Virus record (IMG/VR): IMGVR_UViG_3300009158_002270
Location: 1 to 53,430 of that record
Strand: one strand, 5' to 3'
Length of the DNA stretch: 53,430 nucleotides
DNA from: a virus
The notes under the pieces are model-generated. The model was not told the DNA's origin. It worked only from the letters and a program-made list of their open reading frames with translations, and did no database searches. A program made the translations under genes and the position numbers. Below, piece after piece: positions 26,875-35,758 of the stretch. Positions within the stretch are counted from its first letter, which is position 1. Each line of letters opens with the position of its first letter.

Positions 26875-28411
26875 AAATTTATTTCCGGGTTATGTAAAAG
26901 ATAATAAAGATCCAATGATGTTAGGTAGGGTACGAGTTGTACCTACCCTTGAAAGGTATGAGGATTCTTTACCCGAAGATTGGAATGAAGAAAATGATAA
27001 GTGGACGGCAAAAGATCCATTTGTATTTTTACCATTGTTACCATACTACATTAATCAGGTCCCAAAAGATAATGAATATGTTAACCTAATTTATTACGAC
27101 AATCGTGAAAGATTAGATGCGAATAAATTTTATATTCAAGGACCAATAACAAGACCCCAAAATAATTCTAAAGAGGATTGGAAAAACTCTCAGTCCATGT
27201 TGGCAACAGGGGAATTTTTCAAACAGGCAAATCAATTAAGAGATCGTAAAACAGGGATTACGGATCCAAAAATTTATGGAATATACCCCGAACCAGGTGA
27301 TAATGCCATTTTAGGTAGAGGAACCGCAGATGTTGTTGTTAAAGAAAATGATGTGTTAATACGAGCAGGTAAATTAGATCCTCTTAAATCTTCAAGTGCG
27401 GATTTTAATATTCCCGTACCAAATGATAAAAGATCATTTTTACAAATATCCACATCTCCTTTAGAAAAAATTAAAGGTGAACCAAAAACAGTTACCGAAT
27501 ACATAAAAGAAAGTAGACAAGTTAAAAATTTAGTTGAGTGGGAAATAACAAATCTTGCAACAACAGGAACAACTTTTGATGGTAATATAAAATTATATAG
27601 TTTAATTCCAGTACCTGAAACTTTATCCAATAAAATTTTTCTTACTTCTGATTTGGATAGTTATAAAGGAACAACATTATATGAATTAAACTTTACCGGT
27701 AAAACTTCTGAAGAATCGTTAACAATAATTAATGATTTTATTAAAGGTGTTAATATTGGTAAAATAAATGTTGATGGTTATCTTTCCTACCCATCACAAG
27801 ATGGATCTAAATTGGAAAACCAATTTCCATTTGTGTTTACCCCAACAAAAAGTAATACCGAAATATTTGTAGGTGCAAATATTGATACCCCAAGTGGTTT
27901 AACTGAGTTTAATAACATTCTTAATTTTTATTCAAAAACTAAATTATCACCACAAAATAAAGAATTTGGTTTTGGTTTGGTTTGGATTCAAGATGTTTTA
28001 GGTGAACAACTTGAAGTTAAAATAACTGAGGTCGCAAATGACACATTTGAGGCAACCCCAACATCATATGGTGTTATGGGTGGTGATTTTCTTTATTTGT
28101 TATCACATAAATCAGTTATCCCAAGTAAAGGTACTCCGATTGATTTAAAAAATACATTATACGGTATTGATCAACCAACGTTAACAGATACGATTTACGG
28201 TAAAACAAATTCAATGGTTAGAGGTGAAGAATTAATGTCATTCTTAAACCTCATCGTTCAATTTATGATAGGTCACGTACACCCATTTCCAGGACTTGCA
28301 CCAATACAAGAATATCCATCAATACCTGATGGTCCTTCATCTAAAAAAATATTGGAAATACTTAATAATTCTCAAAATACAATATTAAATCAAAATATTA
28401 GGATTAATTGA
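26858..28411 (+). CDS. gp5-like baseplate hub/OB-fold protein (517 aa)
   Basis: The first 60 residues FPGYVKDNKDPMMLGRVRVVPTLERYED match the OB-fold start of T4 gp5 and VgrG-type proteins (…MDPLKLGRVRVRV…). T4 gp5 carries the OB fold, a lysozyme domain and a beta-helix needle. Here I see no lysozyme catalytic Glu-Asp-Thr pattern in the middle; the rest is beta-rich with a conserved-looking FLNLIVQFMIGHVHPFPG near the C-terminus, often seen in PAAR/gp5-associated tails (HxHPFPG-like). It is probably the spike/hub protein at the tail tip. The next gene follows after a late box. Confidence 0.75.
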   Translation: MWFKNKNLFPGYVKDNKDPMMLGRVRVVPTLERYEDSLPEDWNEENDKWTAKDPFVFLPLLPYYINQVPKDNEYVNLIYYDNRERLDANKFYIQGPITRPQNNSKEDWKNSQSMLATGEFFKQANQLRDRKTGITDPKIYGIYPEPGDNAILGRGTADVVVKENDVLIRAGKLDPLKSSSADFNIPVPNDKRSFLQISTSPLEKIKGEPKTVTEYIKESRQVKNLVEWEITNLATTGTTFDGNIKLYSLIPVPETLSNKIFLTSDLDSYKGTTLYELNFTGKTSEESLTIINDFIKGVNIGKINVDGYLSYPSQDGSKLENQFPFVFTPTKSNTEIFVGANIDTPSGLTEFNNILNFYSKTKLSPQNKEFGFGLVWIQDVLGEQLEVKITEVANDTFEATPTSYGVMGGDFLYLLSHKSVIPSKGTPIDLKNTLYGIDQPTLTDTIYGKTNSMVRGEELMSFLNLIVQFMIGHVHPFPGLAPIQEYPSIPDGPSSKKILEILNNSQNTILNQNIRIN

Positions 28412-28419
28412 TATTTATA
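28412..28419 (+). promoter_or_regulatory. TATTTATA box, putative late promoter
   Basis: Exact box (as GATATTTATAT... context) 12 bases before the ATG at 28432. Confidence 0.55.
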
Positions 28420-28431
28420 TTAAAAACGTAA

Positions 28432-29889
28432 ATGTCAATAAATAATTCATATTTCAGTAGGAATAATACTTTAATATCTGATAGTCTTGTTAATTCAGGG
28501 AGAAATCCTGTTACCGAATTATTTTATGGTGATGGAAGCCTTTTAAACCCAATTGGATTTACACGTTTTATCTTTGATTTAGATCTTACTTTATTAAAAG
28601 AAAAATACCAAAATGGTGTTATAAGTTTGGGGTGTAATTCAGATACGACTCATACTTTAAGAATGACTAATACAAGTTATTTTGATAAAGAATTATTAAA
28701 CACTTCCACATCTCAAGGTAGACTAAGAGCAACGTCATTTGACTTAATCTTATTTAGAATACCTCTTAATTCCTTATCGGGAACTTCTCAGAATTGGGAT
28801 GAGGGTGTTGGTTATGATTACTATGATCAAGTAACTGGTATACCAAGTGATAAGAACTATTCAGATAGACCATCAAATTGGGTGGAAATGACAACAATTA
28901 CGGATTGGCAACAATCAGGGATTTATAGTAATACAAACACAGGGTCATTTAATTATAATCAGTTACAAATTATTGATACACAACATTTTGAATTTGGTGA
29001 TGAAAATGTAGAGTTTGATATGACAAGTGAAATTAACTCTATTTTAAATGGATCTCTAACAGGTGTAACGGGTTGGGGAATTGCTTACTTACCTCAAGTT
29101 GAAAACTTAACAGGTACAACAGGTAATTATTCTGTTGGATTTTTTACAAGACATACTCAAACATTCTACGAACCATTCTTAGAAACAAACTATAATGATT
29201 CAATTGAAGATGATAGAAATTCATTTTCATTAGGTAAAATTAATAAATTGTACTTATATATCTTTGAAGATGGGGATTTTCAAAACTTAGATAATAATCC
29301 TTTGGTTACAATTGGTGATCAAACAGGAACTCCAATACCGGGTCTTATTAATTTACCATCTTGTCAGGTAACAAAAGGTGTATATGAGGTAATAATACCA
29401 CCATTACTTGGATATAAAACTCCATGTATTTTTACCGATACTTGGTCAAACATTTTATTAAATGGTTTTTCATTACCTAATGTAATTAATGAATTTGTAA
29501 TATACCCATTACAGAAATCAATTCAAATTGGAACAACAACTAATGATCCTGCGGTATATGGTTTTGATTATTATGGAATTAAACAAGATGAAAAAATATT
29601 AAATACCGATATTAGAAAAGTTGGTGTTATAATCAAGAAAGCATATACCACTAACCAACAATTGCCAAAAATTGAAGGTCAATATAGAGTGTATGTTAGA
29701 GAAGGTCAAACCGAAGTGCAAGTACAAGATTGGACCAAACTTAATAGAACTCCAAATGAGTACTATTTTATATTTGACACAAGGGATAAGATTCCAAATG
29801 AATATTATATAGATTTAAAAGTCATTTCTAGTGGAGAAGTAAATACTTATAAGAGACAGATTAAATTTCAAATCGTAAATAAAAAATAA
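28432..29889 (+). CDS. Virion protein, possibly carbohydrate-binding (485 aa)
   Basis: A beta-rich protein of 485 residues without signal peptide. The stretch TSQNWDEGVGYDYYDQ and PSNWVEMTTITDWQQSG resembles the Trp-containing DNRLRE-type modules of surface and carbohydrate-binding proteins. The C-terminal part (PKIEGQYRVYVREGQTEVQV) forms further beta strands, likely Ig-like. It has its own late box and lies between the gp5-like hub and a small Cys-bearing protein, so a tail or fibre component is probable. The family call is tentative. Confidence 0.6.
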   Translation: MSINNSYFSRNNTLISDSLVNSGRNPVTELFYGDGSLLNPIGFTRFIFDLDLTLLKEKYQNGVISLGCNSDTTHTLRMTNTSYFDKELLNTSTSQGRLRATSFDLILFRIPLNSLSGTSQNWDEGVGYDYYDQVTGIPSDKNYSDRPSNWVEMTTITDWQQSGIYSNTNTGSFNYNQLQIIDTQHFEFGDENVEFDMTSEINSILNGSLTGVTGWGIAYLPQVENLTGTTGNYSVGFFTRHTQTFYEPFLETNYNDSIEDDRNSFSLGKINKLYLYIFEDGDFQNLDNNPLVTIGDQTGTPIPGLINLPSCQVTKGVYEVIIPPLLGYKTPCIFTDTWSNILLNGFSLPNVINEFVIYPLQKSIQIGTTTNDPAVYGFDYYGIKQDEKILNTDIRKVGVIIKKAYTTNQQLPKIEGQYRVYVREGQTEVQVQDWTKLNRTPNEYYFIFDTRDKIPNEYYIDLKVISSGEVNTYKRQIKFQIVNKK

Positions 29890-29892
29890 AGA

Positions 29893-29900
29893 TATTTATT
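29893..29900 (+). promoter_or_regulatory. TATTTATT, variant late box
   Basis: One mismatch to the consensus, ten bases before the ATG at 29911; context GATATTTATT. Confidence 0.45.
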
Positions 29901-29910
29901 AAATAAAGAT

Positions 29911-30306
29911 ATGGCAAATTTTATATTAGAACAATGTTCATCATCAAATCAATTCACAGTTGGGTTTGGTGTAAGGTTTACCCCAATAACGGGACAAACT
30001 TATTCATTTAGTAATGGACTAACAGGAGAAACTATTTGTGGTACCATAATATCTGGCACCACTGGATCAACAACATATTCGGCAATCACCCAATATGATA
30101 ATTGTAATGAATGTATTATTGATATACCAAGAAGTGCAAATACTGAAACGGCAATTTGTTACACTTGTTTTTCGGACGTTAATAATGGTACCGCATTTTA
30201 TTATACAAATACTGTACCTCATCCTGTTTATACTGATGGGTATGGTACTCCAGTAACTCAATTAGACATGGTCACATTAGGTGGCGTTAACGGATTAAAT
30301 AATTAA
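29911..30306 (+). CDS. Small beta-rich, Cys-containing virion protein (131 aa)
   Basis: A 131-residue protein rich in Gly, Thr and Ser (FSNGLTGETICGTIISGTTGS) with cysteines in NCNECI and CYTCFSD-like positions, giving a compact beta domain. Composition resembles the Cys islands of the adhesin proteins at the left end. It has its own late box and is followed after four bases by the 160-residue late gene. No family recognised. Confidence 0.6.
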   Translation: MANFILEQCSSSNQFTVGFGVRFTPITGQTYSFSNGLTGETICGTIISGTTGSTTYSAITQYDNCNECIIDIPRSANTETAICYTCFSDVNNGTAFYYTNTVPHPVYTDGYGTPVTQLDMVTLGGVNGLNN

Positions 30307-30310
30307 TATA

Positions 30311-30793
30311 ATGAAAAGAATAATAAGATTAAATGAATCGGACGTTACCAATTTGGTAAAAAGAGTCCTCAATGAACAAAAAAGTGAACGATATATGTTC
30401 TTTTCAAATTTAGAACAAATGAGAAGACAATGTGATTTATTATTAAATTTTGATCGTAGTGAGGTTGAATCTATTTTAGATAATGGACATGATTGGGCTC
30501 AAGATCATATTTCTGAGGCTAAAAACAATATGGATCAAGTATTTGATTTTATGATGAATGAAACTACAAGAGACGGTATGAAATCATCTACGAATATTGA
30601 TGATGAAGATATGGTCATGATGGAAGGGAAGAAAAAAGTAGGTACACCTCTTTGCGCAAGAGGTAAGGCATCAGCAAAGGCAAAATATGATGTATATCCC
30701 TCCGCATATTCGAACGGACACGCAGTACAAGTTTGTAAAGGAAAAATCAAAGGTCTTGATGGTAAAAGACATTGTTCAGGAGCATATTGTTAA
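30311..30793 (+). CDS. Late protein with targeting-like helix and Cys-rich C-terminus (160 aa)
   Basis: The N-terminus MKRIIRLNESDVTNLVKRVL followed by NEQ is an amphipathic helix ending in L-N-E, the hydrophobic-x-Glu site cut by T4-type prohead proteases in targeting peptides. The C-terminal 50 residues (CARGKASAKAKYDVYPSAY, VCKGKIKGLDGKRHCSGAYC) form a compact basic Cys domain of a style I have met in environmental phage proteins. A 45-residue acidic helical centre joins them. It could be an internal head protein. The motif call is visible; the function is inferred. Confidence 0.65.
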   Translation: MKRIIRLNESDVTNLVKRVLNEQKSERYMFFSNLEQMRRQCDLLLNFDRSEVESILDNGHDWAQDHISEAKNNMDQVFDFMMNETTRDGMKSSTNIDDEDMVMMEGKKKVGTPLCARGKASAKAKYDVYPSAYSNGHAVQVCKGKIKGLDGKRHCSGAYC

Positions 30794-30832
30794 AAATTTT
30801 TTAAAAATATTTTTTTATTCAAATAATTTATA

Positions 30833-30840
30833 TATATTTG
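30833..30840 (+). promoter_or_regulatory. Host-type promoter -7 element (TATATTTG)
   Basis: Exact TAnnTTTG, the -7 consensus of Bacteroidota vegetative promoters, 24 bases before the ATG at 30865. No clear TTTG -33 element is seen at the usual 19-21 base distance. No TATTTATA box is present here, so an early or middle class is likely. Confidence 0.5.
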
Positions 30841-30864
30841 TAGATACATAAACTTTATACAAAT

Positions 30865-31293
30865 ATGAAAAACAGAATAAAAAGATTCTTAAGTAGATTA
30901 AAAATTAAATTTTATATTTGGTCAAAAAAATCTTCAGGTATTGTACCAACTTATCAAGATGAAACCCTATCATACGAAAAGACCTGTTTTAAAATATGTC
31001 TTAAAATAATTCAACATAGAGACACAGAATTTATGATTGCTCCAATGTCTGATAAACGTTATCTTAAAAATGACGATATGAAAATTTTCATAACAATGAC
31101 AGATCGTAGAGTTGAAATCACTAATCACGTTTACAATTATAATGTTAAACTACATGAAAGAGATTGGGAAAGATTAACGTATATTTTTGATCTTGAGGCA
31201 GATAAGAGAAGACTTAATTATGAGGGAGAGGTTAATTCACAAATCACTAACTCTCTACATAATATCTTAGAACGAGTTTCTAATTTCAAATAA
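30865..31293 (+). CDS. Hypothetical protein (142 aa)
   Basis: A soluble, basic N-terminal helix (KNRIKRFLSRLKIKFYIWSKK) leads to an alpha/beta domain (YEKTCFKICLKIIQ, KIFITMTDRRVEITNHVYN). It is preceded by a host-type TATATTTG element, unlike its late neighbours, so it may be expressed earlier. Its last 27 bases overlap the end of a convergent minus-strand gene, and its terminator lies inside that gene. No family recognised. Confidence 0.65.
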   Translation: MKNRIKRFLSRLKIKFYIWSKKSSGIVPTYQDETLSYEKTCFKICLKIIQHRDTEFMIAPMSDKRYLKNDDMKIFITMTDRRVEITNHVYNYNVKLHERDWERLTYIFDLEADKRRLNYEGEVNSQITNSLHNILERVSNFK

Positions 31294-31992
31294 AATATTA
31301 TTAACTAAGGAATCTACGGATTCCTTTTTTGTTTTATATGATGTCATAATAGGTTTTTGTCCTTTTCCTGTCTGAGTGTCTTTTTTTTCTGCGGTTCTTT
31401 TTTGTTGGCAGGCAGATCTTTTTTGTGAATCACTCATTTTACCTGCAACACCAACCGCCCTACATTTAGGGTAAGATCCTTTAGAAGTATCTTGTCGTCC
31501 ACAGGGAGGGTGTTTGCCGTCAACTTTACTACAAATGTTAACCCAAGGTCCTTTTGGTTGAGAAGACCCTTTAGGTTTCTTCTTTTTACCAAACCAAACT
31601 GCGAGATCTTCCATTAAAGTATCATCCGTTATCTCAACCCACTCATTTACAGGTACAATTTTTTTATTTTTACCAGGTGTTTGGTTAATATTATTACCAT
31701 CATCATCACTAAATGTTGAATTTGGATGTTTTTTAATATAATTTGTAACTTTTTTTGCTTTAGATTCTATTTTTTTGATTTGTTTTTTTGTTTCATCCAT
31801 TGATCCATCATAACTATCAAATTCTAACATTGGACTATCGTATTTTGATACAGATATTGTGAATGGTCCGTTTTGAGAATTTTTAAATTTTCTTATACCT
31901 AATTGCATTGGAGCAATATATGAACCTCTACTCCCACCACTATCTGAAGTTGCTTCAGATAAAACTTTCTTTATTATTTGATTTAAATCCAT
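31267..31992 (-). CDS. Late protein with targeting-like N-terminus and Cys/basic module (241 aa)
   Basis: Start MDLNQIIKKVLSEATSD at 31992 was chosen because the TATTTATA box at 32007-32014 precedes it by 14 bases; an upstream frame to 32079 overlaps the divergent gene. The first 13 residues end in V-L-S-E, a T4-type prohead-protease site, like the other targeting helices here. Residues about 165-225 (GPWVNICSKVDGKHPPCGRQ, KGSYPKCRAVGVAGKMSDS) form a basic Cys-containing module reminiscent of DUF5872-like phage proteins. It may be a packaged internal protein. The C-terminus overlaps a convergent gene by 27 bases. Confidence 0.65.
   Translation of the reverse strand: MDLNQIIKKVLSEATSDSGGSRGSYIAPMQLGIRKFKNSQNGPFTISVSKYDSPMLEFDSYDGSMDETKKQIKKIESKAKKVTNYIKKHPNSTFSDDDGNNINQTPGKNKKIVPVNEWVEITDDTLMEDLAVWFGKKKKPKGSSQPKGPWVNICSKVDGKHPPCGRQDTSKGSYPKCRAVGVAGKMSDSQKRSACQQKRTAEKKDTQTGKGQKPIMTSYKTKKESVDSLVNNILFEIRNSF
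31307..31330 (+). terminator. Terminator of the 30865 gene, inside the opposite gene
   Basis: Stem AAGGAATC (31307-31314) with GATTCCTT (31319-31326), loop TACG, then a T run. It lies 14 bases after the plus-strand stop but within the coding region of the minus-strand gene 31267-31992. Confidence 0.75.
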
Positions 31993-32006
31993 AATTTGTC
32001 TACTAT

Positions 32007-32014
32007 TATAAATA
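32007..32014 (-). promoter_or_regulatory. TATTTATA box, putative late promoter
   Basis: Exact box 14 bases before the ATG at 31992. On the opposite strand it reads TATAAATA and could also face the divergent gene starting at 32030. Confidence 0.5.
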
Positions 32015-32029
32015 TCAACACAATACAAA

Positions 32030-32272
32030 ATGGAAGAACAAGAAAATGAATTATTTGGTAACCTGTTTGGAACCATCAATTTACTAAGTGAAGAACATTT
32101 AGATGCAATTCTTATATCTATGAATAAAGATCACGCATTATATTATTTAATTGAGTCAGTTAAAGCATCACATAAACGTGGAGCGTTTACAATTGGTGAA
32201 TCTGAAGTTATATCAAAAGCCATTAGAGTGTTGTCAAAATTGGAAGAACCTAACCAAACTATTGATAAATAA
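32030..32272 (+). CDS. Small hypothetical protein (80 aa)
   Basis: An acidic, helical 80-residue protein (ENELFGNLFGTINLLSEEHLDAIL, ALYYLIESVKASHK) divergent from the 31992 gene, sharing a 37-base upstream region with it. A TATAAATA sequence (opposite orientation of the late box) lies 15 bases before its ATG. It is followed by a bidirectional terminator and converges on the capsid gene. No family recognised. Confidence 0.6.
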   Translation: MEEQENELFGNLFGTINLLSEEHLDAILISMNKDHALYYLIESVKASHKRGAFTIGESEVISKAIRVLSKLEEPNQTIDK

Positions 32273-32274
32273 AA

Positions 32275-32300
32275 AAAGGAGACAATTACTTGTCTCCTTT
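32275..32300. terminator. Bidirectional terminator between convergent genes
   Basis: Perfect 11-base stem AAAGGAGACAA (32275-32285) with TTGTCTCCTTT (32290-32300), loop TTAC. The A run before it gives a strong T tail on the minus strand, so it mainly ends the capsid gene transcript and also stops the plus-strand gene. Confidence 0.85.
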
Positions 32301-32322
32301 CTCTTATTCGGTATTTAATTGA

Positions 32323-34152
32323 TTATCTCAATTCTCTCAAGTCAAATGTTCTAACTCCATCAACTGTGATACGTCCGTAGAAACGGTTATTAACCATTTT
32401 CTTAGCGTATCTTGTCATTATACCTTTGATAGGTGTAAAGTTGAATGGATTGTACATTGTAGGTGTCAATTGTAGAGGTACGTACGGTGCGTAGATGTAA
32501 CCTGTGTCTAACAATGATGTTCCTTTGTGTCCTACTAACACTGTGTTAGCTGGGAAGTAAGGGTCACGGTAAACTTGGTAACGTCCTGCAAGAGTACCTA
32601 CTCTTTCAATACCCATGTTATACTGATCTTGCTCAGGAGATGCGTTAGATACGTGGAAGTATTCTAAATCATCAAAGATAGCTGAAATCTCAGAAGAAAC
32701 TACGATCCAGTTAGCTCCACCTCTCAATGTAGATTTGTGGATTTGTGCTGACAATTGGTTAATCGCAGTAATCAAAGTTTGATTCCAATCTTTTTGAGTG
32801 TAAGATGTTGTTAAAGACAATCTTCTCCATCCGTTGTAATCCCAACGTAAGTTCCAAGCCGCTCCTTTTCTCAAGTCACGTAAGATCTCACGGTCAATCT
32901 CAGCTGCAACTTGCTCAGATAACAATGCAGTTAACTCAGCTTCAGCGTCGATGTTATGGAATGCAGCAACGTCTTGAGCTAACTCAGGAGACCATTGTGC
33001 TCTTAGTTTTCTTTCAGTTACAGAAACAGTTACTGATTCTAAATCAAAAGAAACCTCACCGATTTTATCTTCAAACTCTAAGTTTTTGTATCTTCTGTAA
33101 ACCGCAGTAAATGCAGTTGCTTGAGCGATAGCACTTAAAGTTGTTCCTGTGTATCCGTCTAATGTAGTACCACAAGTAGCACATACAGGACAAGATAAAT
33201 CAACCTCTAAATAGATACAACCTTCTGCGTCACAGATATCGTAGTAAGAACCACCATTTCCTGTTGATGCGTAAGAAGTTTGAGCTTGACTACCGTATTT
33301 AACGATTCCTTTACCGTAGATTTGAGTAACAACTCTAAACAATAATGGTGTTGATGCGTCAACAGTACAAGGTGATGTTCCAGCCACAGTTAAACCTGAA
33401 TCTTTAATAATTTTAAGGTCAGATAAGAAAGTTTCAGTATCCATCTCGTTACCATCAGGTCCGATTAATTTACCTTCACCAGCTCTGTTAAAGTCACACA
33501 TTTTGATAATAACTTTTCTTGTTCCTGTAGTTGCAGTGTATTGTGAATTATTATTACCCGCATTTTCTAAGGTACTACCACTCCAAACTTGTACGTTTGT
33601 TGCCGCAGTAACTGCAGTCCATTCACCTTTAGAGTAATCAAACAATCCTGGAGGATCTAACGCTGCTTCTGAACCTTCATAAAATAAATCATAAAGATTT
33701 TTAGCGTATGATGTACCTGTTCCACCTGGGTATCCTGCGTTGTCTGCCGGTGCAGGACCATTTGGTGATCCGATTGGTGAATAATGTTCTCCACCGTTAG
33801 CGGTTGAATTATCATATCCTTGGATACGAGGCACAAAGAAGAACAATTTACCAATTGGTAAGTTCATTGCTTGTACAGAAACGATATCGTTAGCCAACAA
33901 TTTAGAGAAAACTCTTCTTACGATAGGGAAAACAACTGTTTCAAATGCTCCGTTGGAACCTTCAGAAGTTGCTTCGTTAATCAAGAAAGAAGCTTGGTTT
34001 TCATATAACTGTGCTACGTTTTCTTTTAGGTGGCCTTTAAGGCCTTCAAGGAATCCTAATTTATCCCATTTGTTAATAGTATCTTCTTTGATAACTTTAA
34101 GGTGTTTTAACCCGATGTTACCAACAAGACCTGATTCTAATAATGCTCCCAT
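32323..34152 (-). CDS. Major capsid protein (gp23-like)
   Basis: 609 residues. N-terminus follows T4 gp23: about residues 20-60 hold the IKEDTINKWDKLGFLEGLKGH and YENQASFLINE region, ending at L-I-N-E (residue 60) before ATSEGSNGAF, matching the T4 gp23 cut after Glu65 (SFLTE/AEIGG). The mature part resembles gp23 at FPIVRRVFSKLLANDIVSVQ and near the end at GYIYAPYVPLQL and GIMTRYAKKMVNNRFYG. It forms the hexameric capsomers of the head. It is the last gene of the head operon; upstream A-rich spacer has no clear late box, so transcription may come from the scaffold promoter. High confidence. Confidence 0.92.
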   Translation of the reverse strand: MGALLESGLVGNIGLKHLKVIKEDTINKWDKLGFLEGLKGHLKENVAQLYENQASFLINEATSEGSNGAFETVVFPIVRRVFSKLLANDIVSVQAMNLPIGKLFFFVPRIQGYDNSTANGGEHYSPIGSPNGPAPADNAGYPGGTGTSYAKNLYDLFYEGSEAALDPPGLFDYSKGEWTAVTAATNVQVWSGSTLENAGNNNSQYTATTGTRKVIIKMCDFNRAGEGKLIGPDGNEMDTETFLSDLKIIKDSGLTVAGTSPCTVDASTPLLFRVVTQIYGKGIVKYGSQAQTSYASTGNGGSYYDICDAEGCIYLEVDLSCPVCATCGTTLDGYTGTTLSAIAQATAFTAVYRRYKNLEFEDKIGEVSFDLESVTVSVTERKLRAQWSPELAQDVAAFHNIDAEAELTALLSEQVAAEIDREILRDLRKGAAWNLRWDYNGWRRLSLTTSYTQKDWNQTLITAINQLSAQIHKSTLRGGANWIVVSSEISAIFDDLEYFHVSNASPEQDQYNMGIERVGTLAGRYQVYRDPYFPANTVLVGHKGTSLLDTGYIYAPYVPLQLTPTMYNPFNFTPIKGIMTRYAKKMVNNRFYGRITVDGVRTFDLRELR

Positions 34153-34184
34153 TTTTTTGGTTTTTTATTTTTTTTAGTTTATTT

Positions 34185-35639
34185 TTATTTTATTTTTCCC
34201 ATTAAATCTTTCATTCTCAAGAACTGTGGATTCTCATAAGTTTTAGATTCAATCAAATTAACGGCTGATCCTGATACAGGAGTTTTAGTAACCGATTTTT
34301 CAAATGACTCATTAATAGAGTTTTCCTTAGTTTTTTCAGATGAGAATTCATCTTTTAATGATTTATAAAGACTTTTAGATTCTTTAAGTGTTTCAACATT
34401 GTCGAATCTTCTAAGTATATTTATTTTTTCTTGTTTTGTTGTTGAATGTTCTGTAAACAGTCTAGTTGCGTAAGCCAAATTAGAGTTAAAGATTGCTACT
34501 TCATTTAATTTAGTTCTGAAAAGATTCAAAGCCTTTCTGTACTCTTCATTTTTAGATTTTAGTAATTCTACTTCATTTTCACTAATGTGTCTAGGAGCTG
34601 CTTTTGGTTTTGGTAAACCATTTCTTCCAAATTTTGTTCCTGCACCTAATGTACGTGAAGCTTCTGTAGTTTCTCTTCTCTTTTTAATTGGTCTGTATTC
34701 ACCATCTAAATTTTCTCCATCTTTATAAGAGAATTTTTTAGCACTTCCTGTGTTGATCATTTTTTTACCTTCTTTTTGTTTGGTAGTTTTATAATCCATA
34801 ACTTGTCCGTACTTGAATTTAGGTGAACCCATTCCAACTCCTTTAGCTTTAAATTTTGATTCCATTACATGATCCAAATCTTCTTCATCTAATTCTTCAT
34901 ATTCTTCTTCATCAGACATACCGAAGTCATCCATTTCAATTTCATACAAAGTTTCATCAACATTAGTTTCGTACATTGGAGTTTCATACATTTCTTCATT
35001 ATGTCTACGACTCATGCGTCTTGGTCTTTCTTCAAAATCCATTTCTTCTTCTTCTTCTTCTTCATCTTCCATATCATCAGACATACCGAAGTCATCCATT
35101 TCAATTTCATACAAAGTTTCGTCTAATGTAAGATCTTCACTTTCATCTTCATCTTGTTCATCAAGTTCATCTTGATATTGTTCAGAAAGTTGGATGAAAT
35201 AATCAGCTCCAGTTTCAGGATCTGATAATGTAATGTTATTATTCGCATCTTTCTTTACGATAACTCCATCTTCATCACTCATAGATTTGAAAACTTTAAT
35301 TACATCTGACATATCTGCTCCAGTCATGTCAATTGCATCTTCATCTTCCATACCCATGTCAATGTCTTCAATGTCGTCATCTTCCATGTCATCATCCATA
35401 GCCATAGGTTCAACACCTAAATCTACATCCTCGACATCATCTACTTGACCTTCAGGTTCAACAACCTCTTCTTCGTCTTCAACGTCAATCTCTTCTTGTT
35501 CTCTAAGAGATTCTTTTACTAATGAGCTGATTTCATTCTTCATTGTAGAAGAAAGTATTCCTTTTGCATTTTCTTTAAGAGCTTCTTCCAAACTTCGAAT
35601 TTGGAATAATGCGTCTTCAACAACTGATTTTTTGTTCAT
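34185..35639 (-). CDS. Prohead scaffold protein (gp22-like, acidic, 484 aa)
   Basis: A very acidic, helical 484-residue protein between the prohead protease and the capsid gene, the position of gp22 in T4. N-terminal helices (SVVEDALFQIRSLEEALKE, MKNEISSLVKESLREQEE) precede a long Asp/Glu-rich region with a duplicated segment DETLYEIEMDDFGMSD. The C-terminal half (NEVELLKSKNEEYRKALNLF, YATRLFTEHSTTKQEKINIL) is coiled-coil-like, matching core scaffolds. The protein would form the core and be degraded by the protease. No sequence signature identifies it; the call rests on context and composition. Confidence 0.75.
   Translation of the reverse strand: MNKKSVVEDALFQIRSLEEALKENAKGILSSTMKNEISSLVKESLREQEEIDVEDEEEVVEPEGQVDDVEDVDLGVEPMAMDDDMEDDDIEDIDMGMEDEDAIDMTGADMSDVIKVFKSMSDEDGVIVKKDANNNITLSDPETGADYFIQLSEQYQDELDEQDEDESEDLTLDETLYEIEMDDFGMSDDMEDEEEEEEEMDFEERPRRMSRRHNEEMYETPMYETNVDETLYEIEMDDFGMSDEEEYEELDEEDLDHVMESKFKAKGVGMGSPKFKYGQVMDYKTTKQKEGKKMINTGSAKKFSYKDGENLDGEYRPIKKRRETTEASRTLGAGTKFGRNGLPKPKAAPRHISENEVELLKSKNEEYRKALNLFRTKLNEVAIFNSNLAYATRLFTEHSTTKQEKINILRRFDNVETLKESKSLYKSLKDEFSSEKTKENSINESFEKSVTKTPVSGSAVNLIESKTYENPQFLRMKDLMGKIK
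34911..34955 (-). repeat. 45-base direct repeat, copy 1
   Basis: Identical at base level to 35076-35120 (165 bases away, start to start); both encode ETLYEIEMDDFGMSD inside the scaffold gene. Confidence 0.9.
35076..35120 (-). repeat. 45-base direct repeat, copy 2
   Basis: Perfect copy of 34911-34955 on the same strand. The exact match over 45 bases in a fast-evolving acidic region suggests a recent duplication or conversion. Confidence 0.9.
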
Positions 35640-35657
35640 CTATAGTTTGTTTTACAA

Positions 35658-35665
35658 TATAAATA
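35658..35665 (-). promoter_or_regulatory. TATTTATA box, putative late promoter
   Basis: Exact box 18 bases before the scaffold ATG at 35639, so likely the promoter for scaffold and capsid genes. Confidence 0.5.
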
Positions 35666-35706
35666 GTAGGTAAATTAAAAAAATTCATTTTTTCTAATTA
35701 TTAGGC

Positions 35707-35739
35707 AAAAAAAATGGGTACAACTAATGTCATACCCAT
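35707..35739 (-). terminator. Terminator after the DUF4494-like gene
   Basis: Minus-strand hairpin ATGGGTA / TACCCAT (35733-35739 and 35714-35720) with a 12-base loop and a T run. It lies between the 71-residue gene and the scaffold gene, which has its own promoter box. Confidence 0.7.
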
Positions 35740-35758
35740 CTTAAAAATTAATTAAAAA

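Noticed and set aside
32007-32014. T4-orientation TATAAATA promoter for the 32030 gene
   Set aside because: Nearly all other boxes face their gene as TATTTATA, so this copy more likely serves the 31992 gene; the second reading is not excluded.
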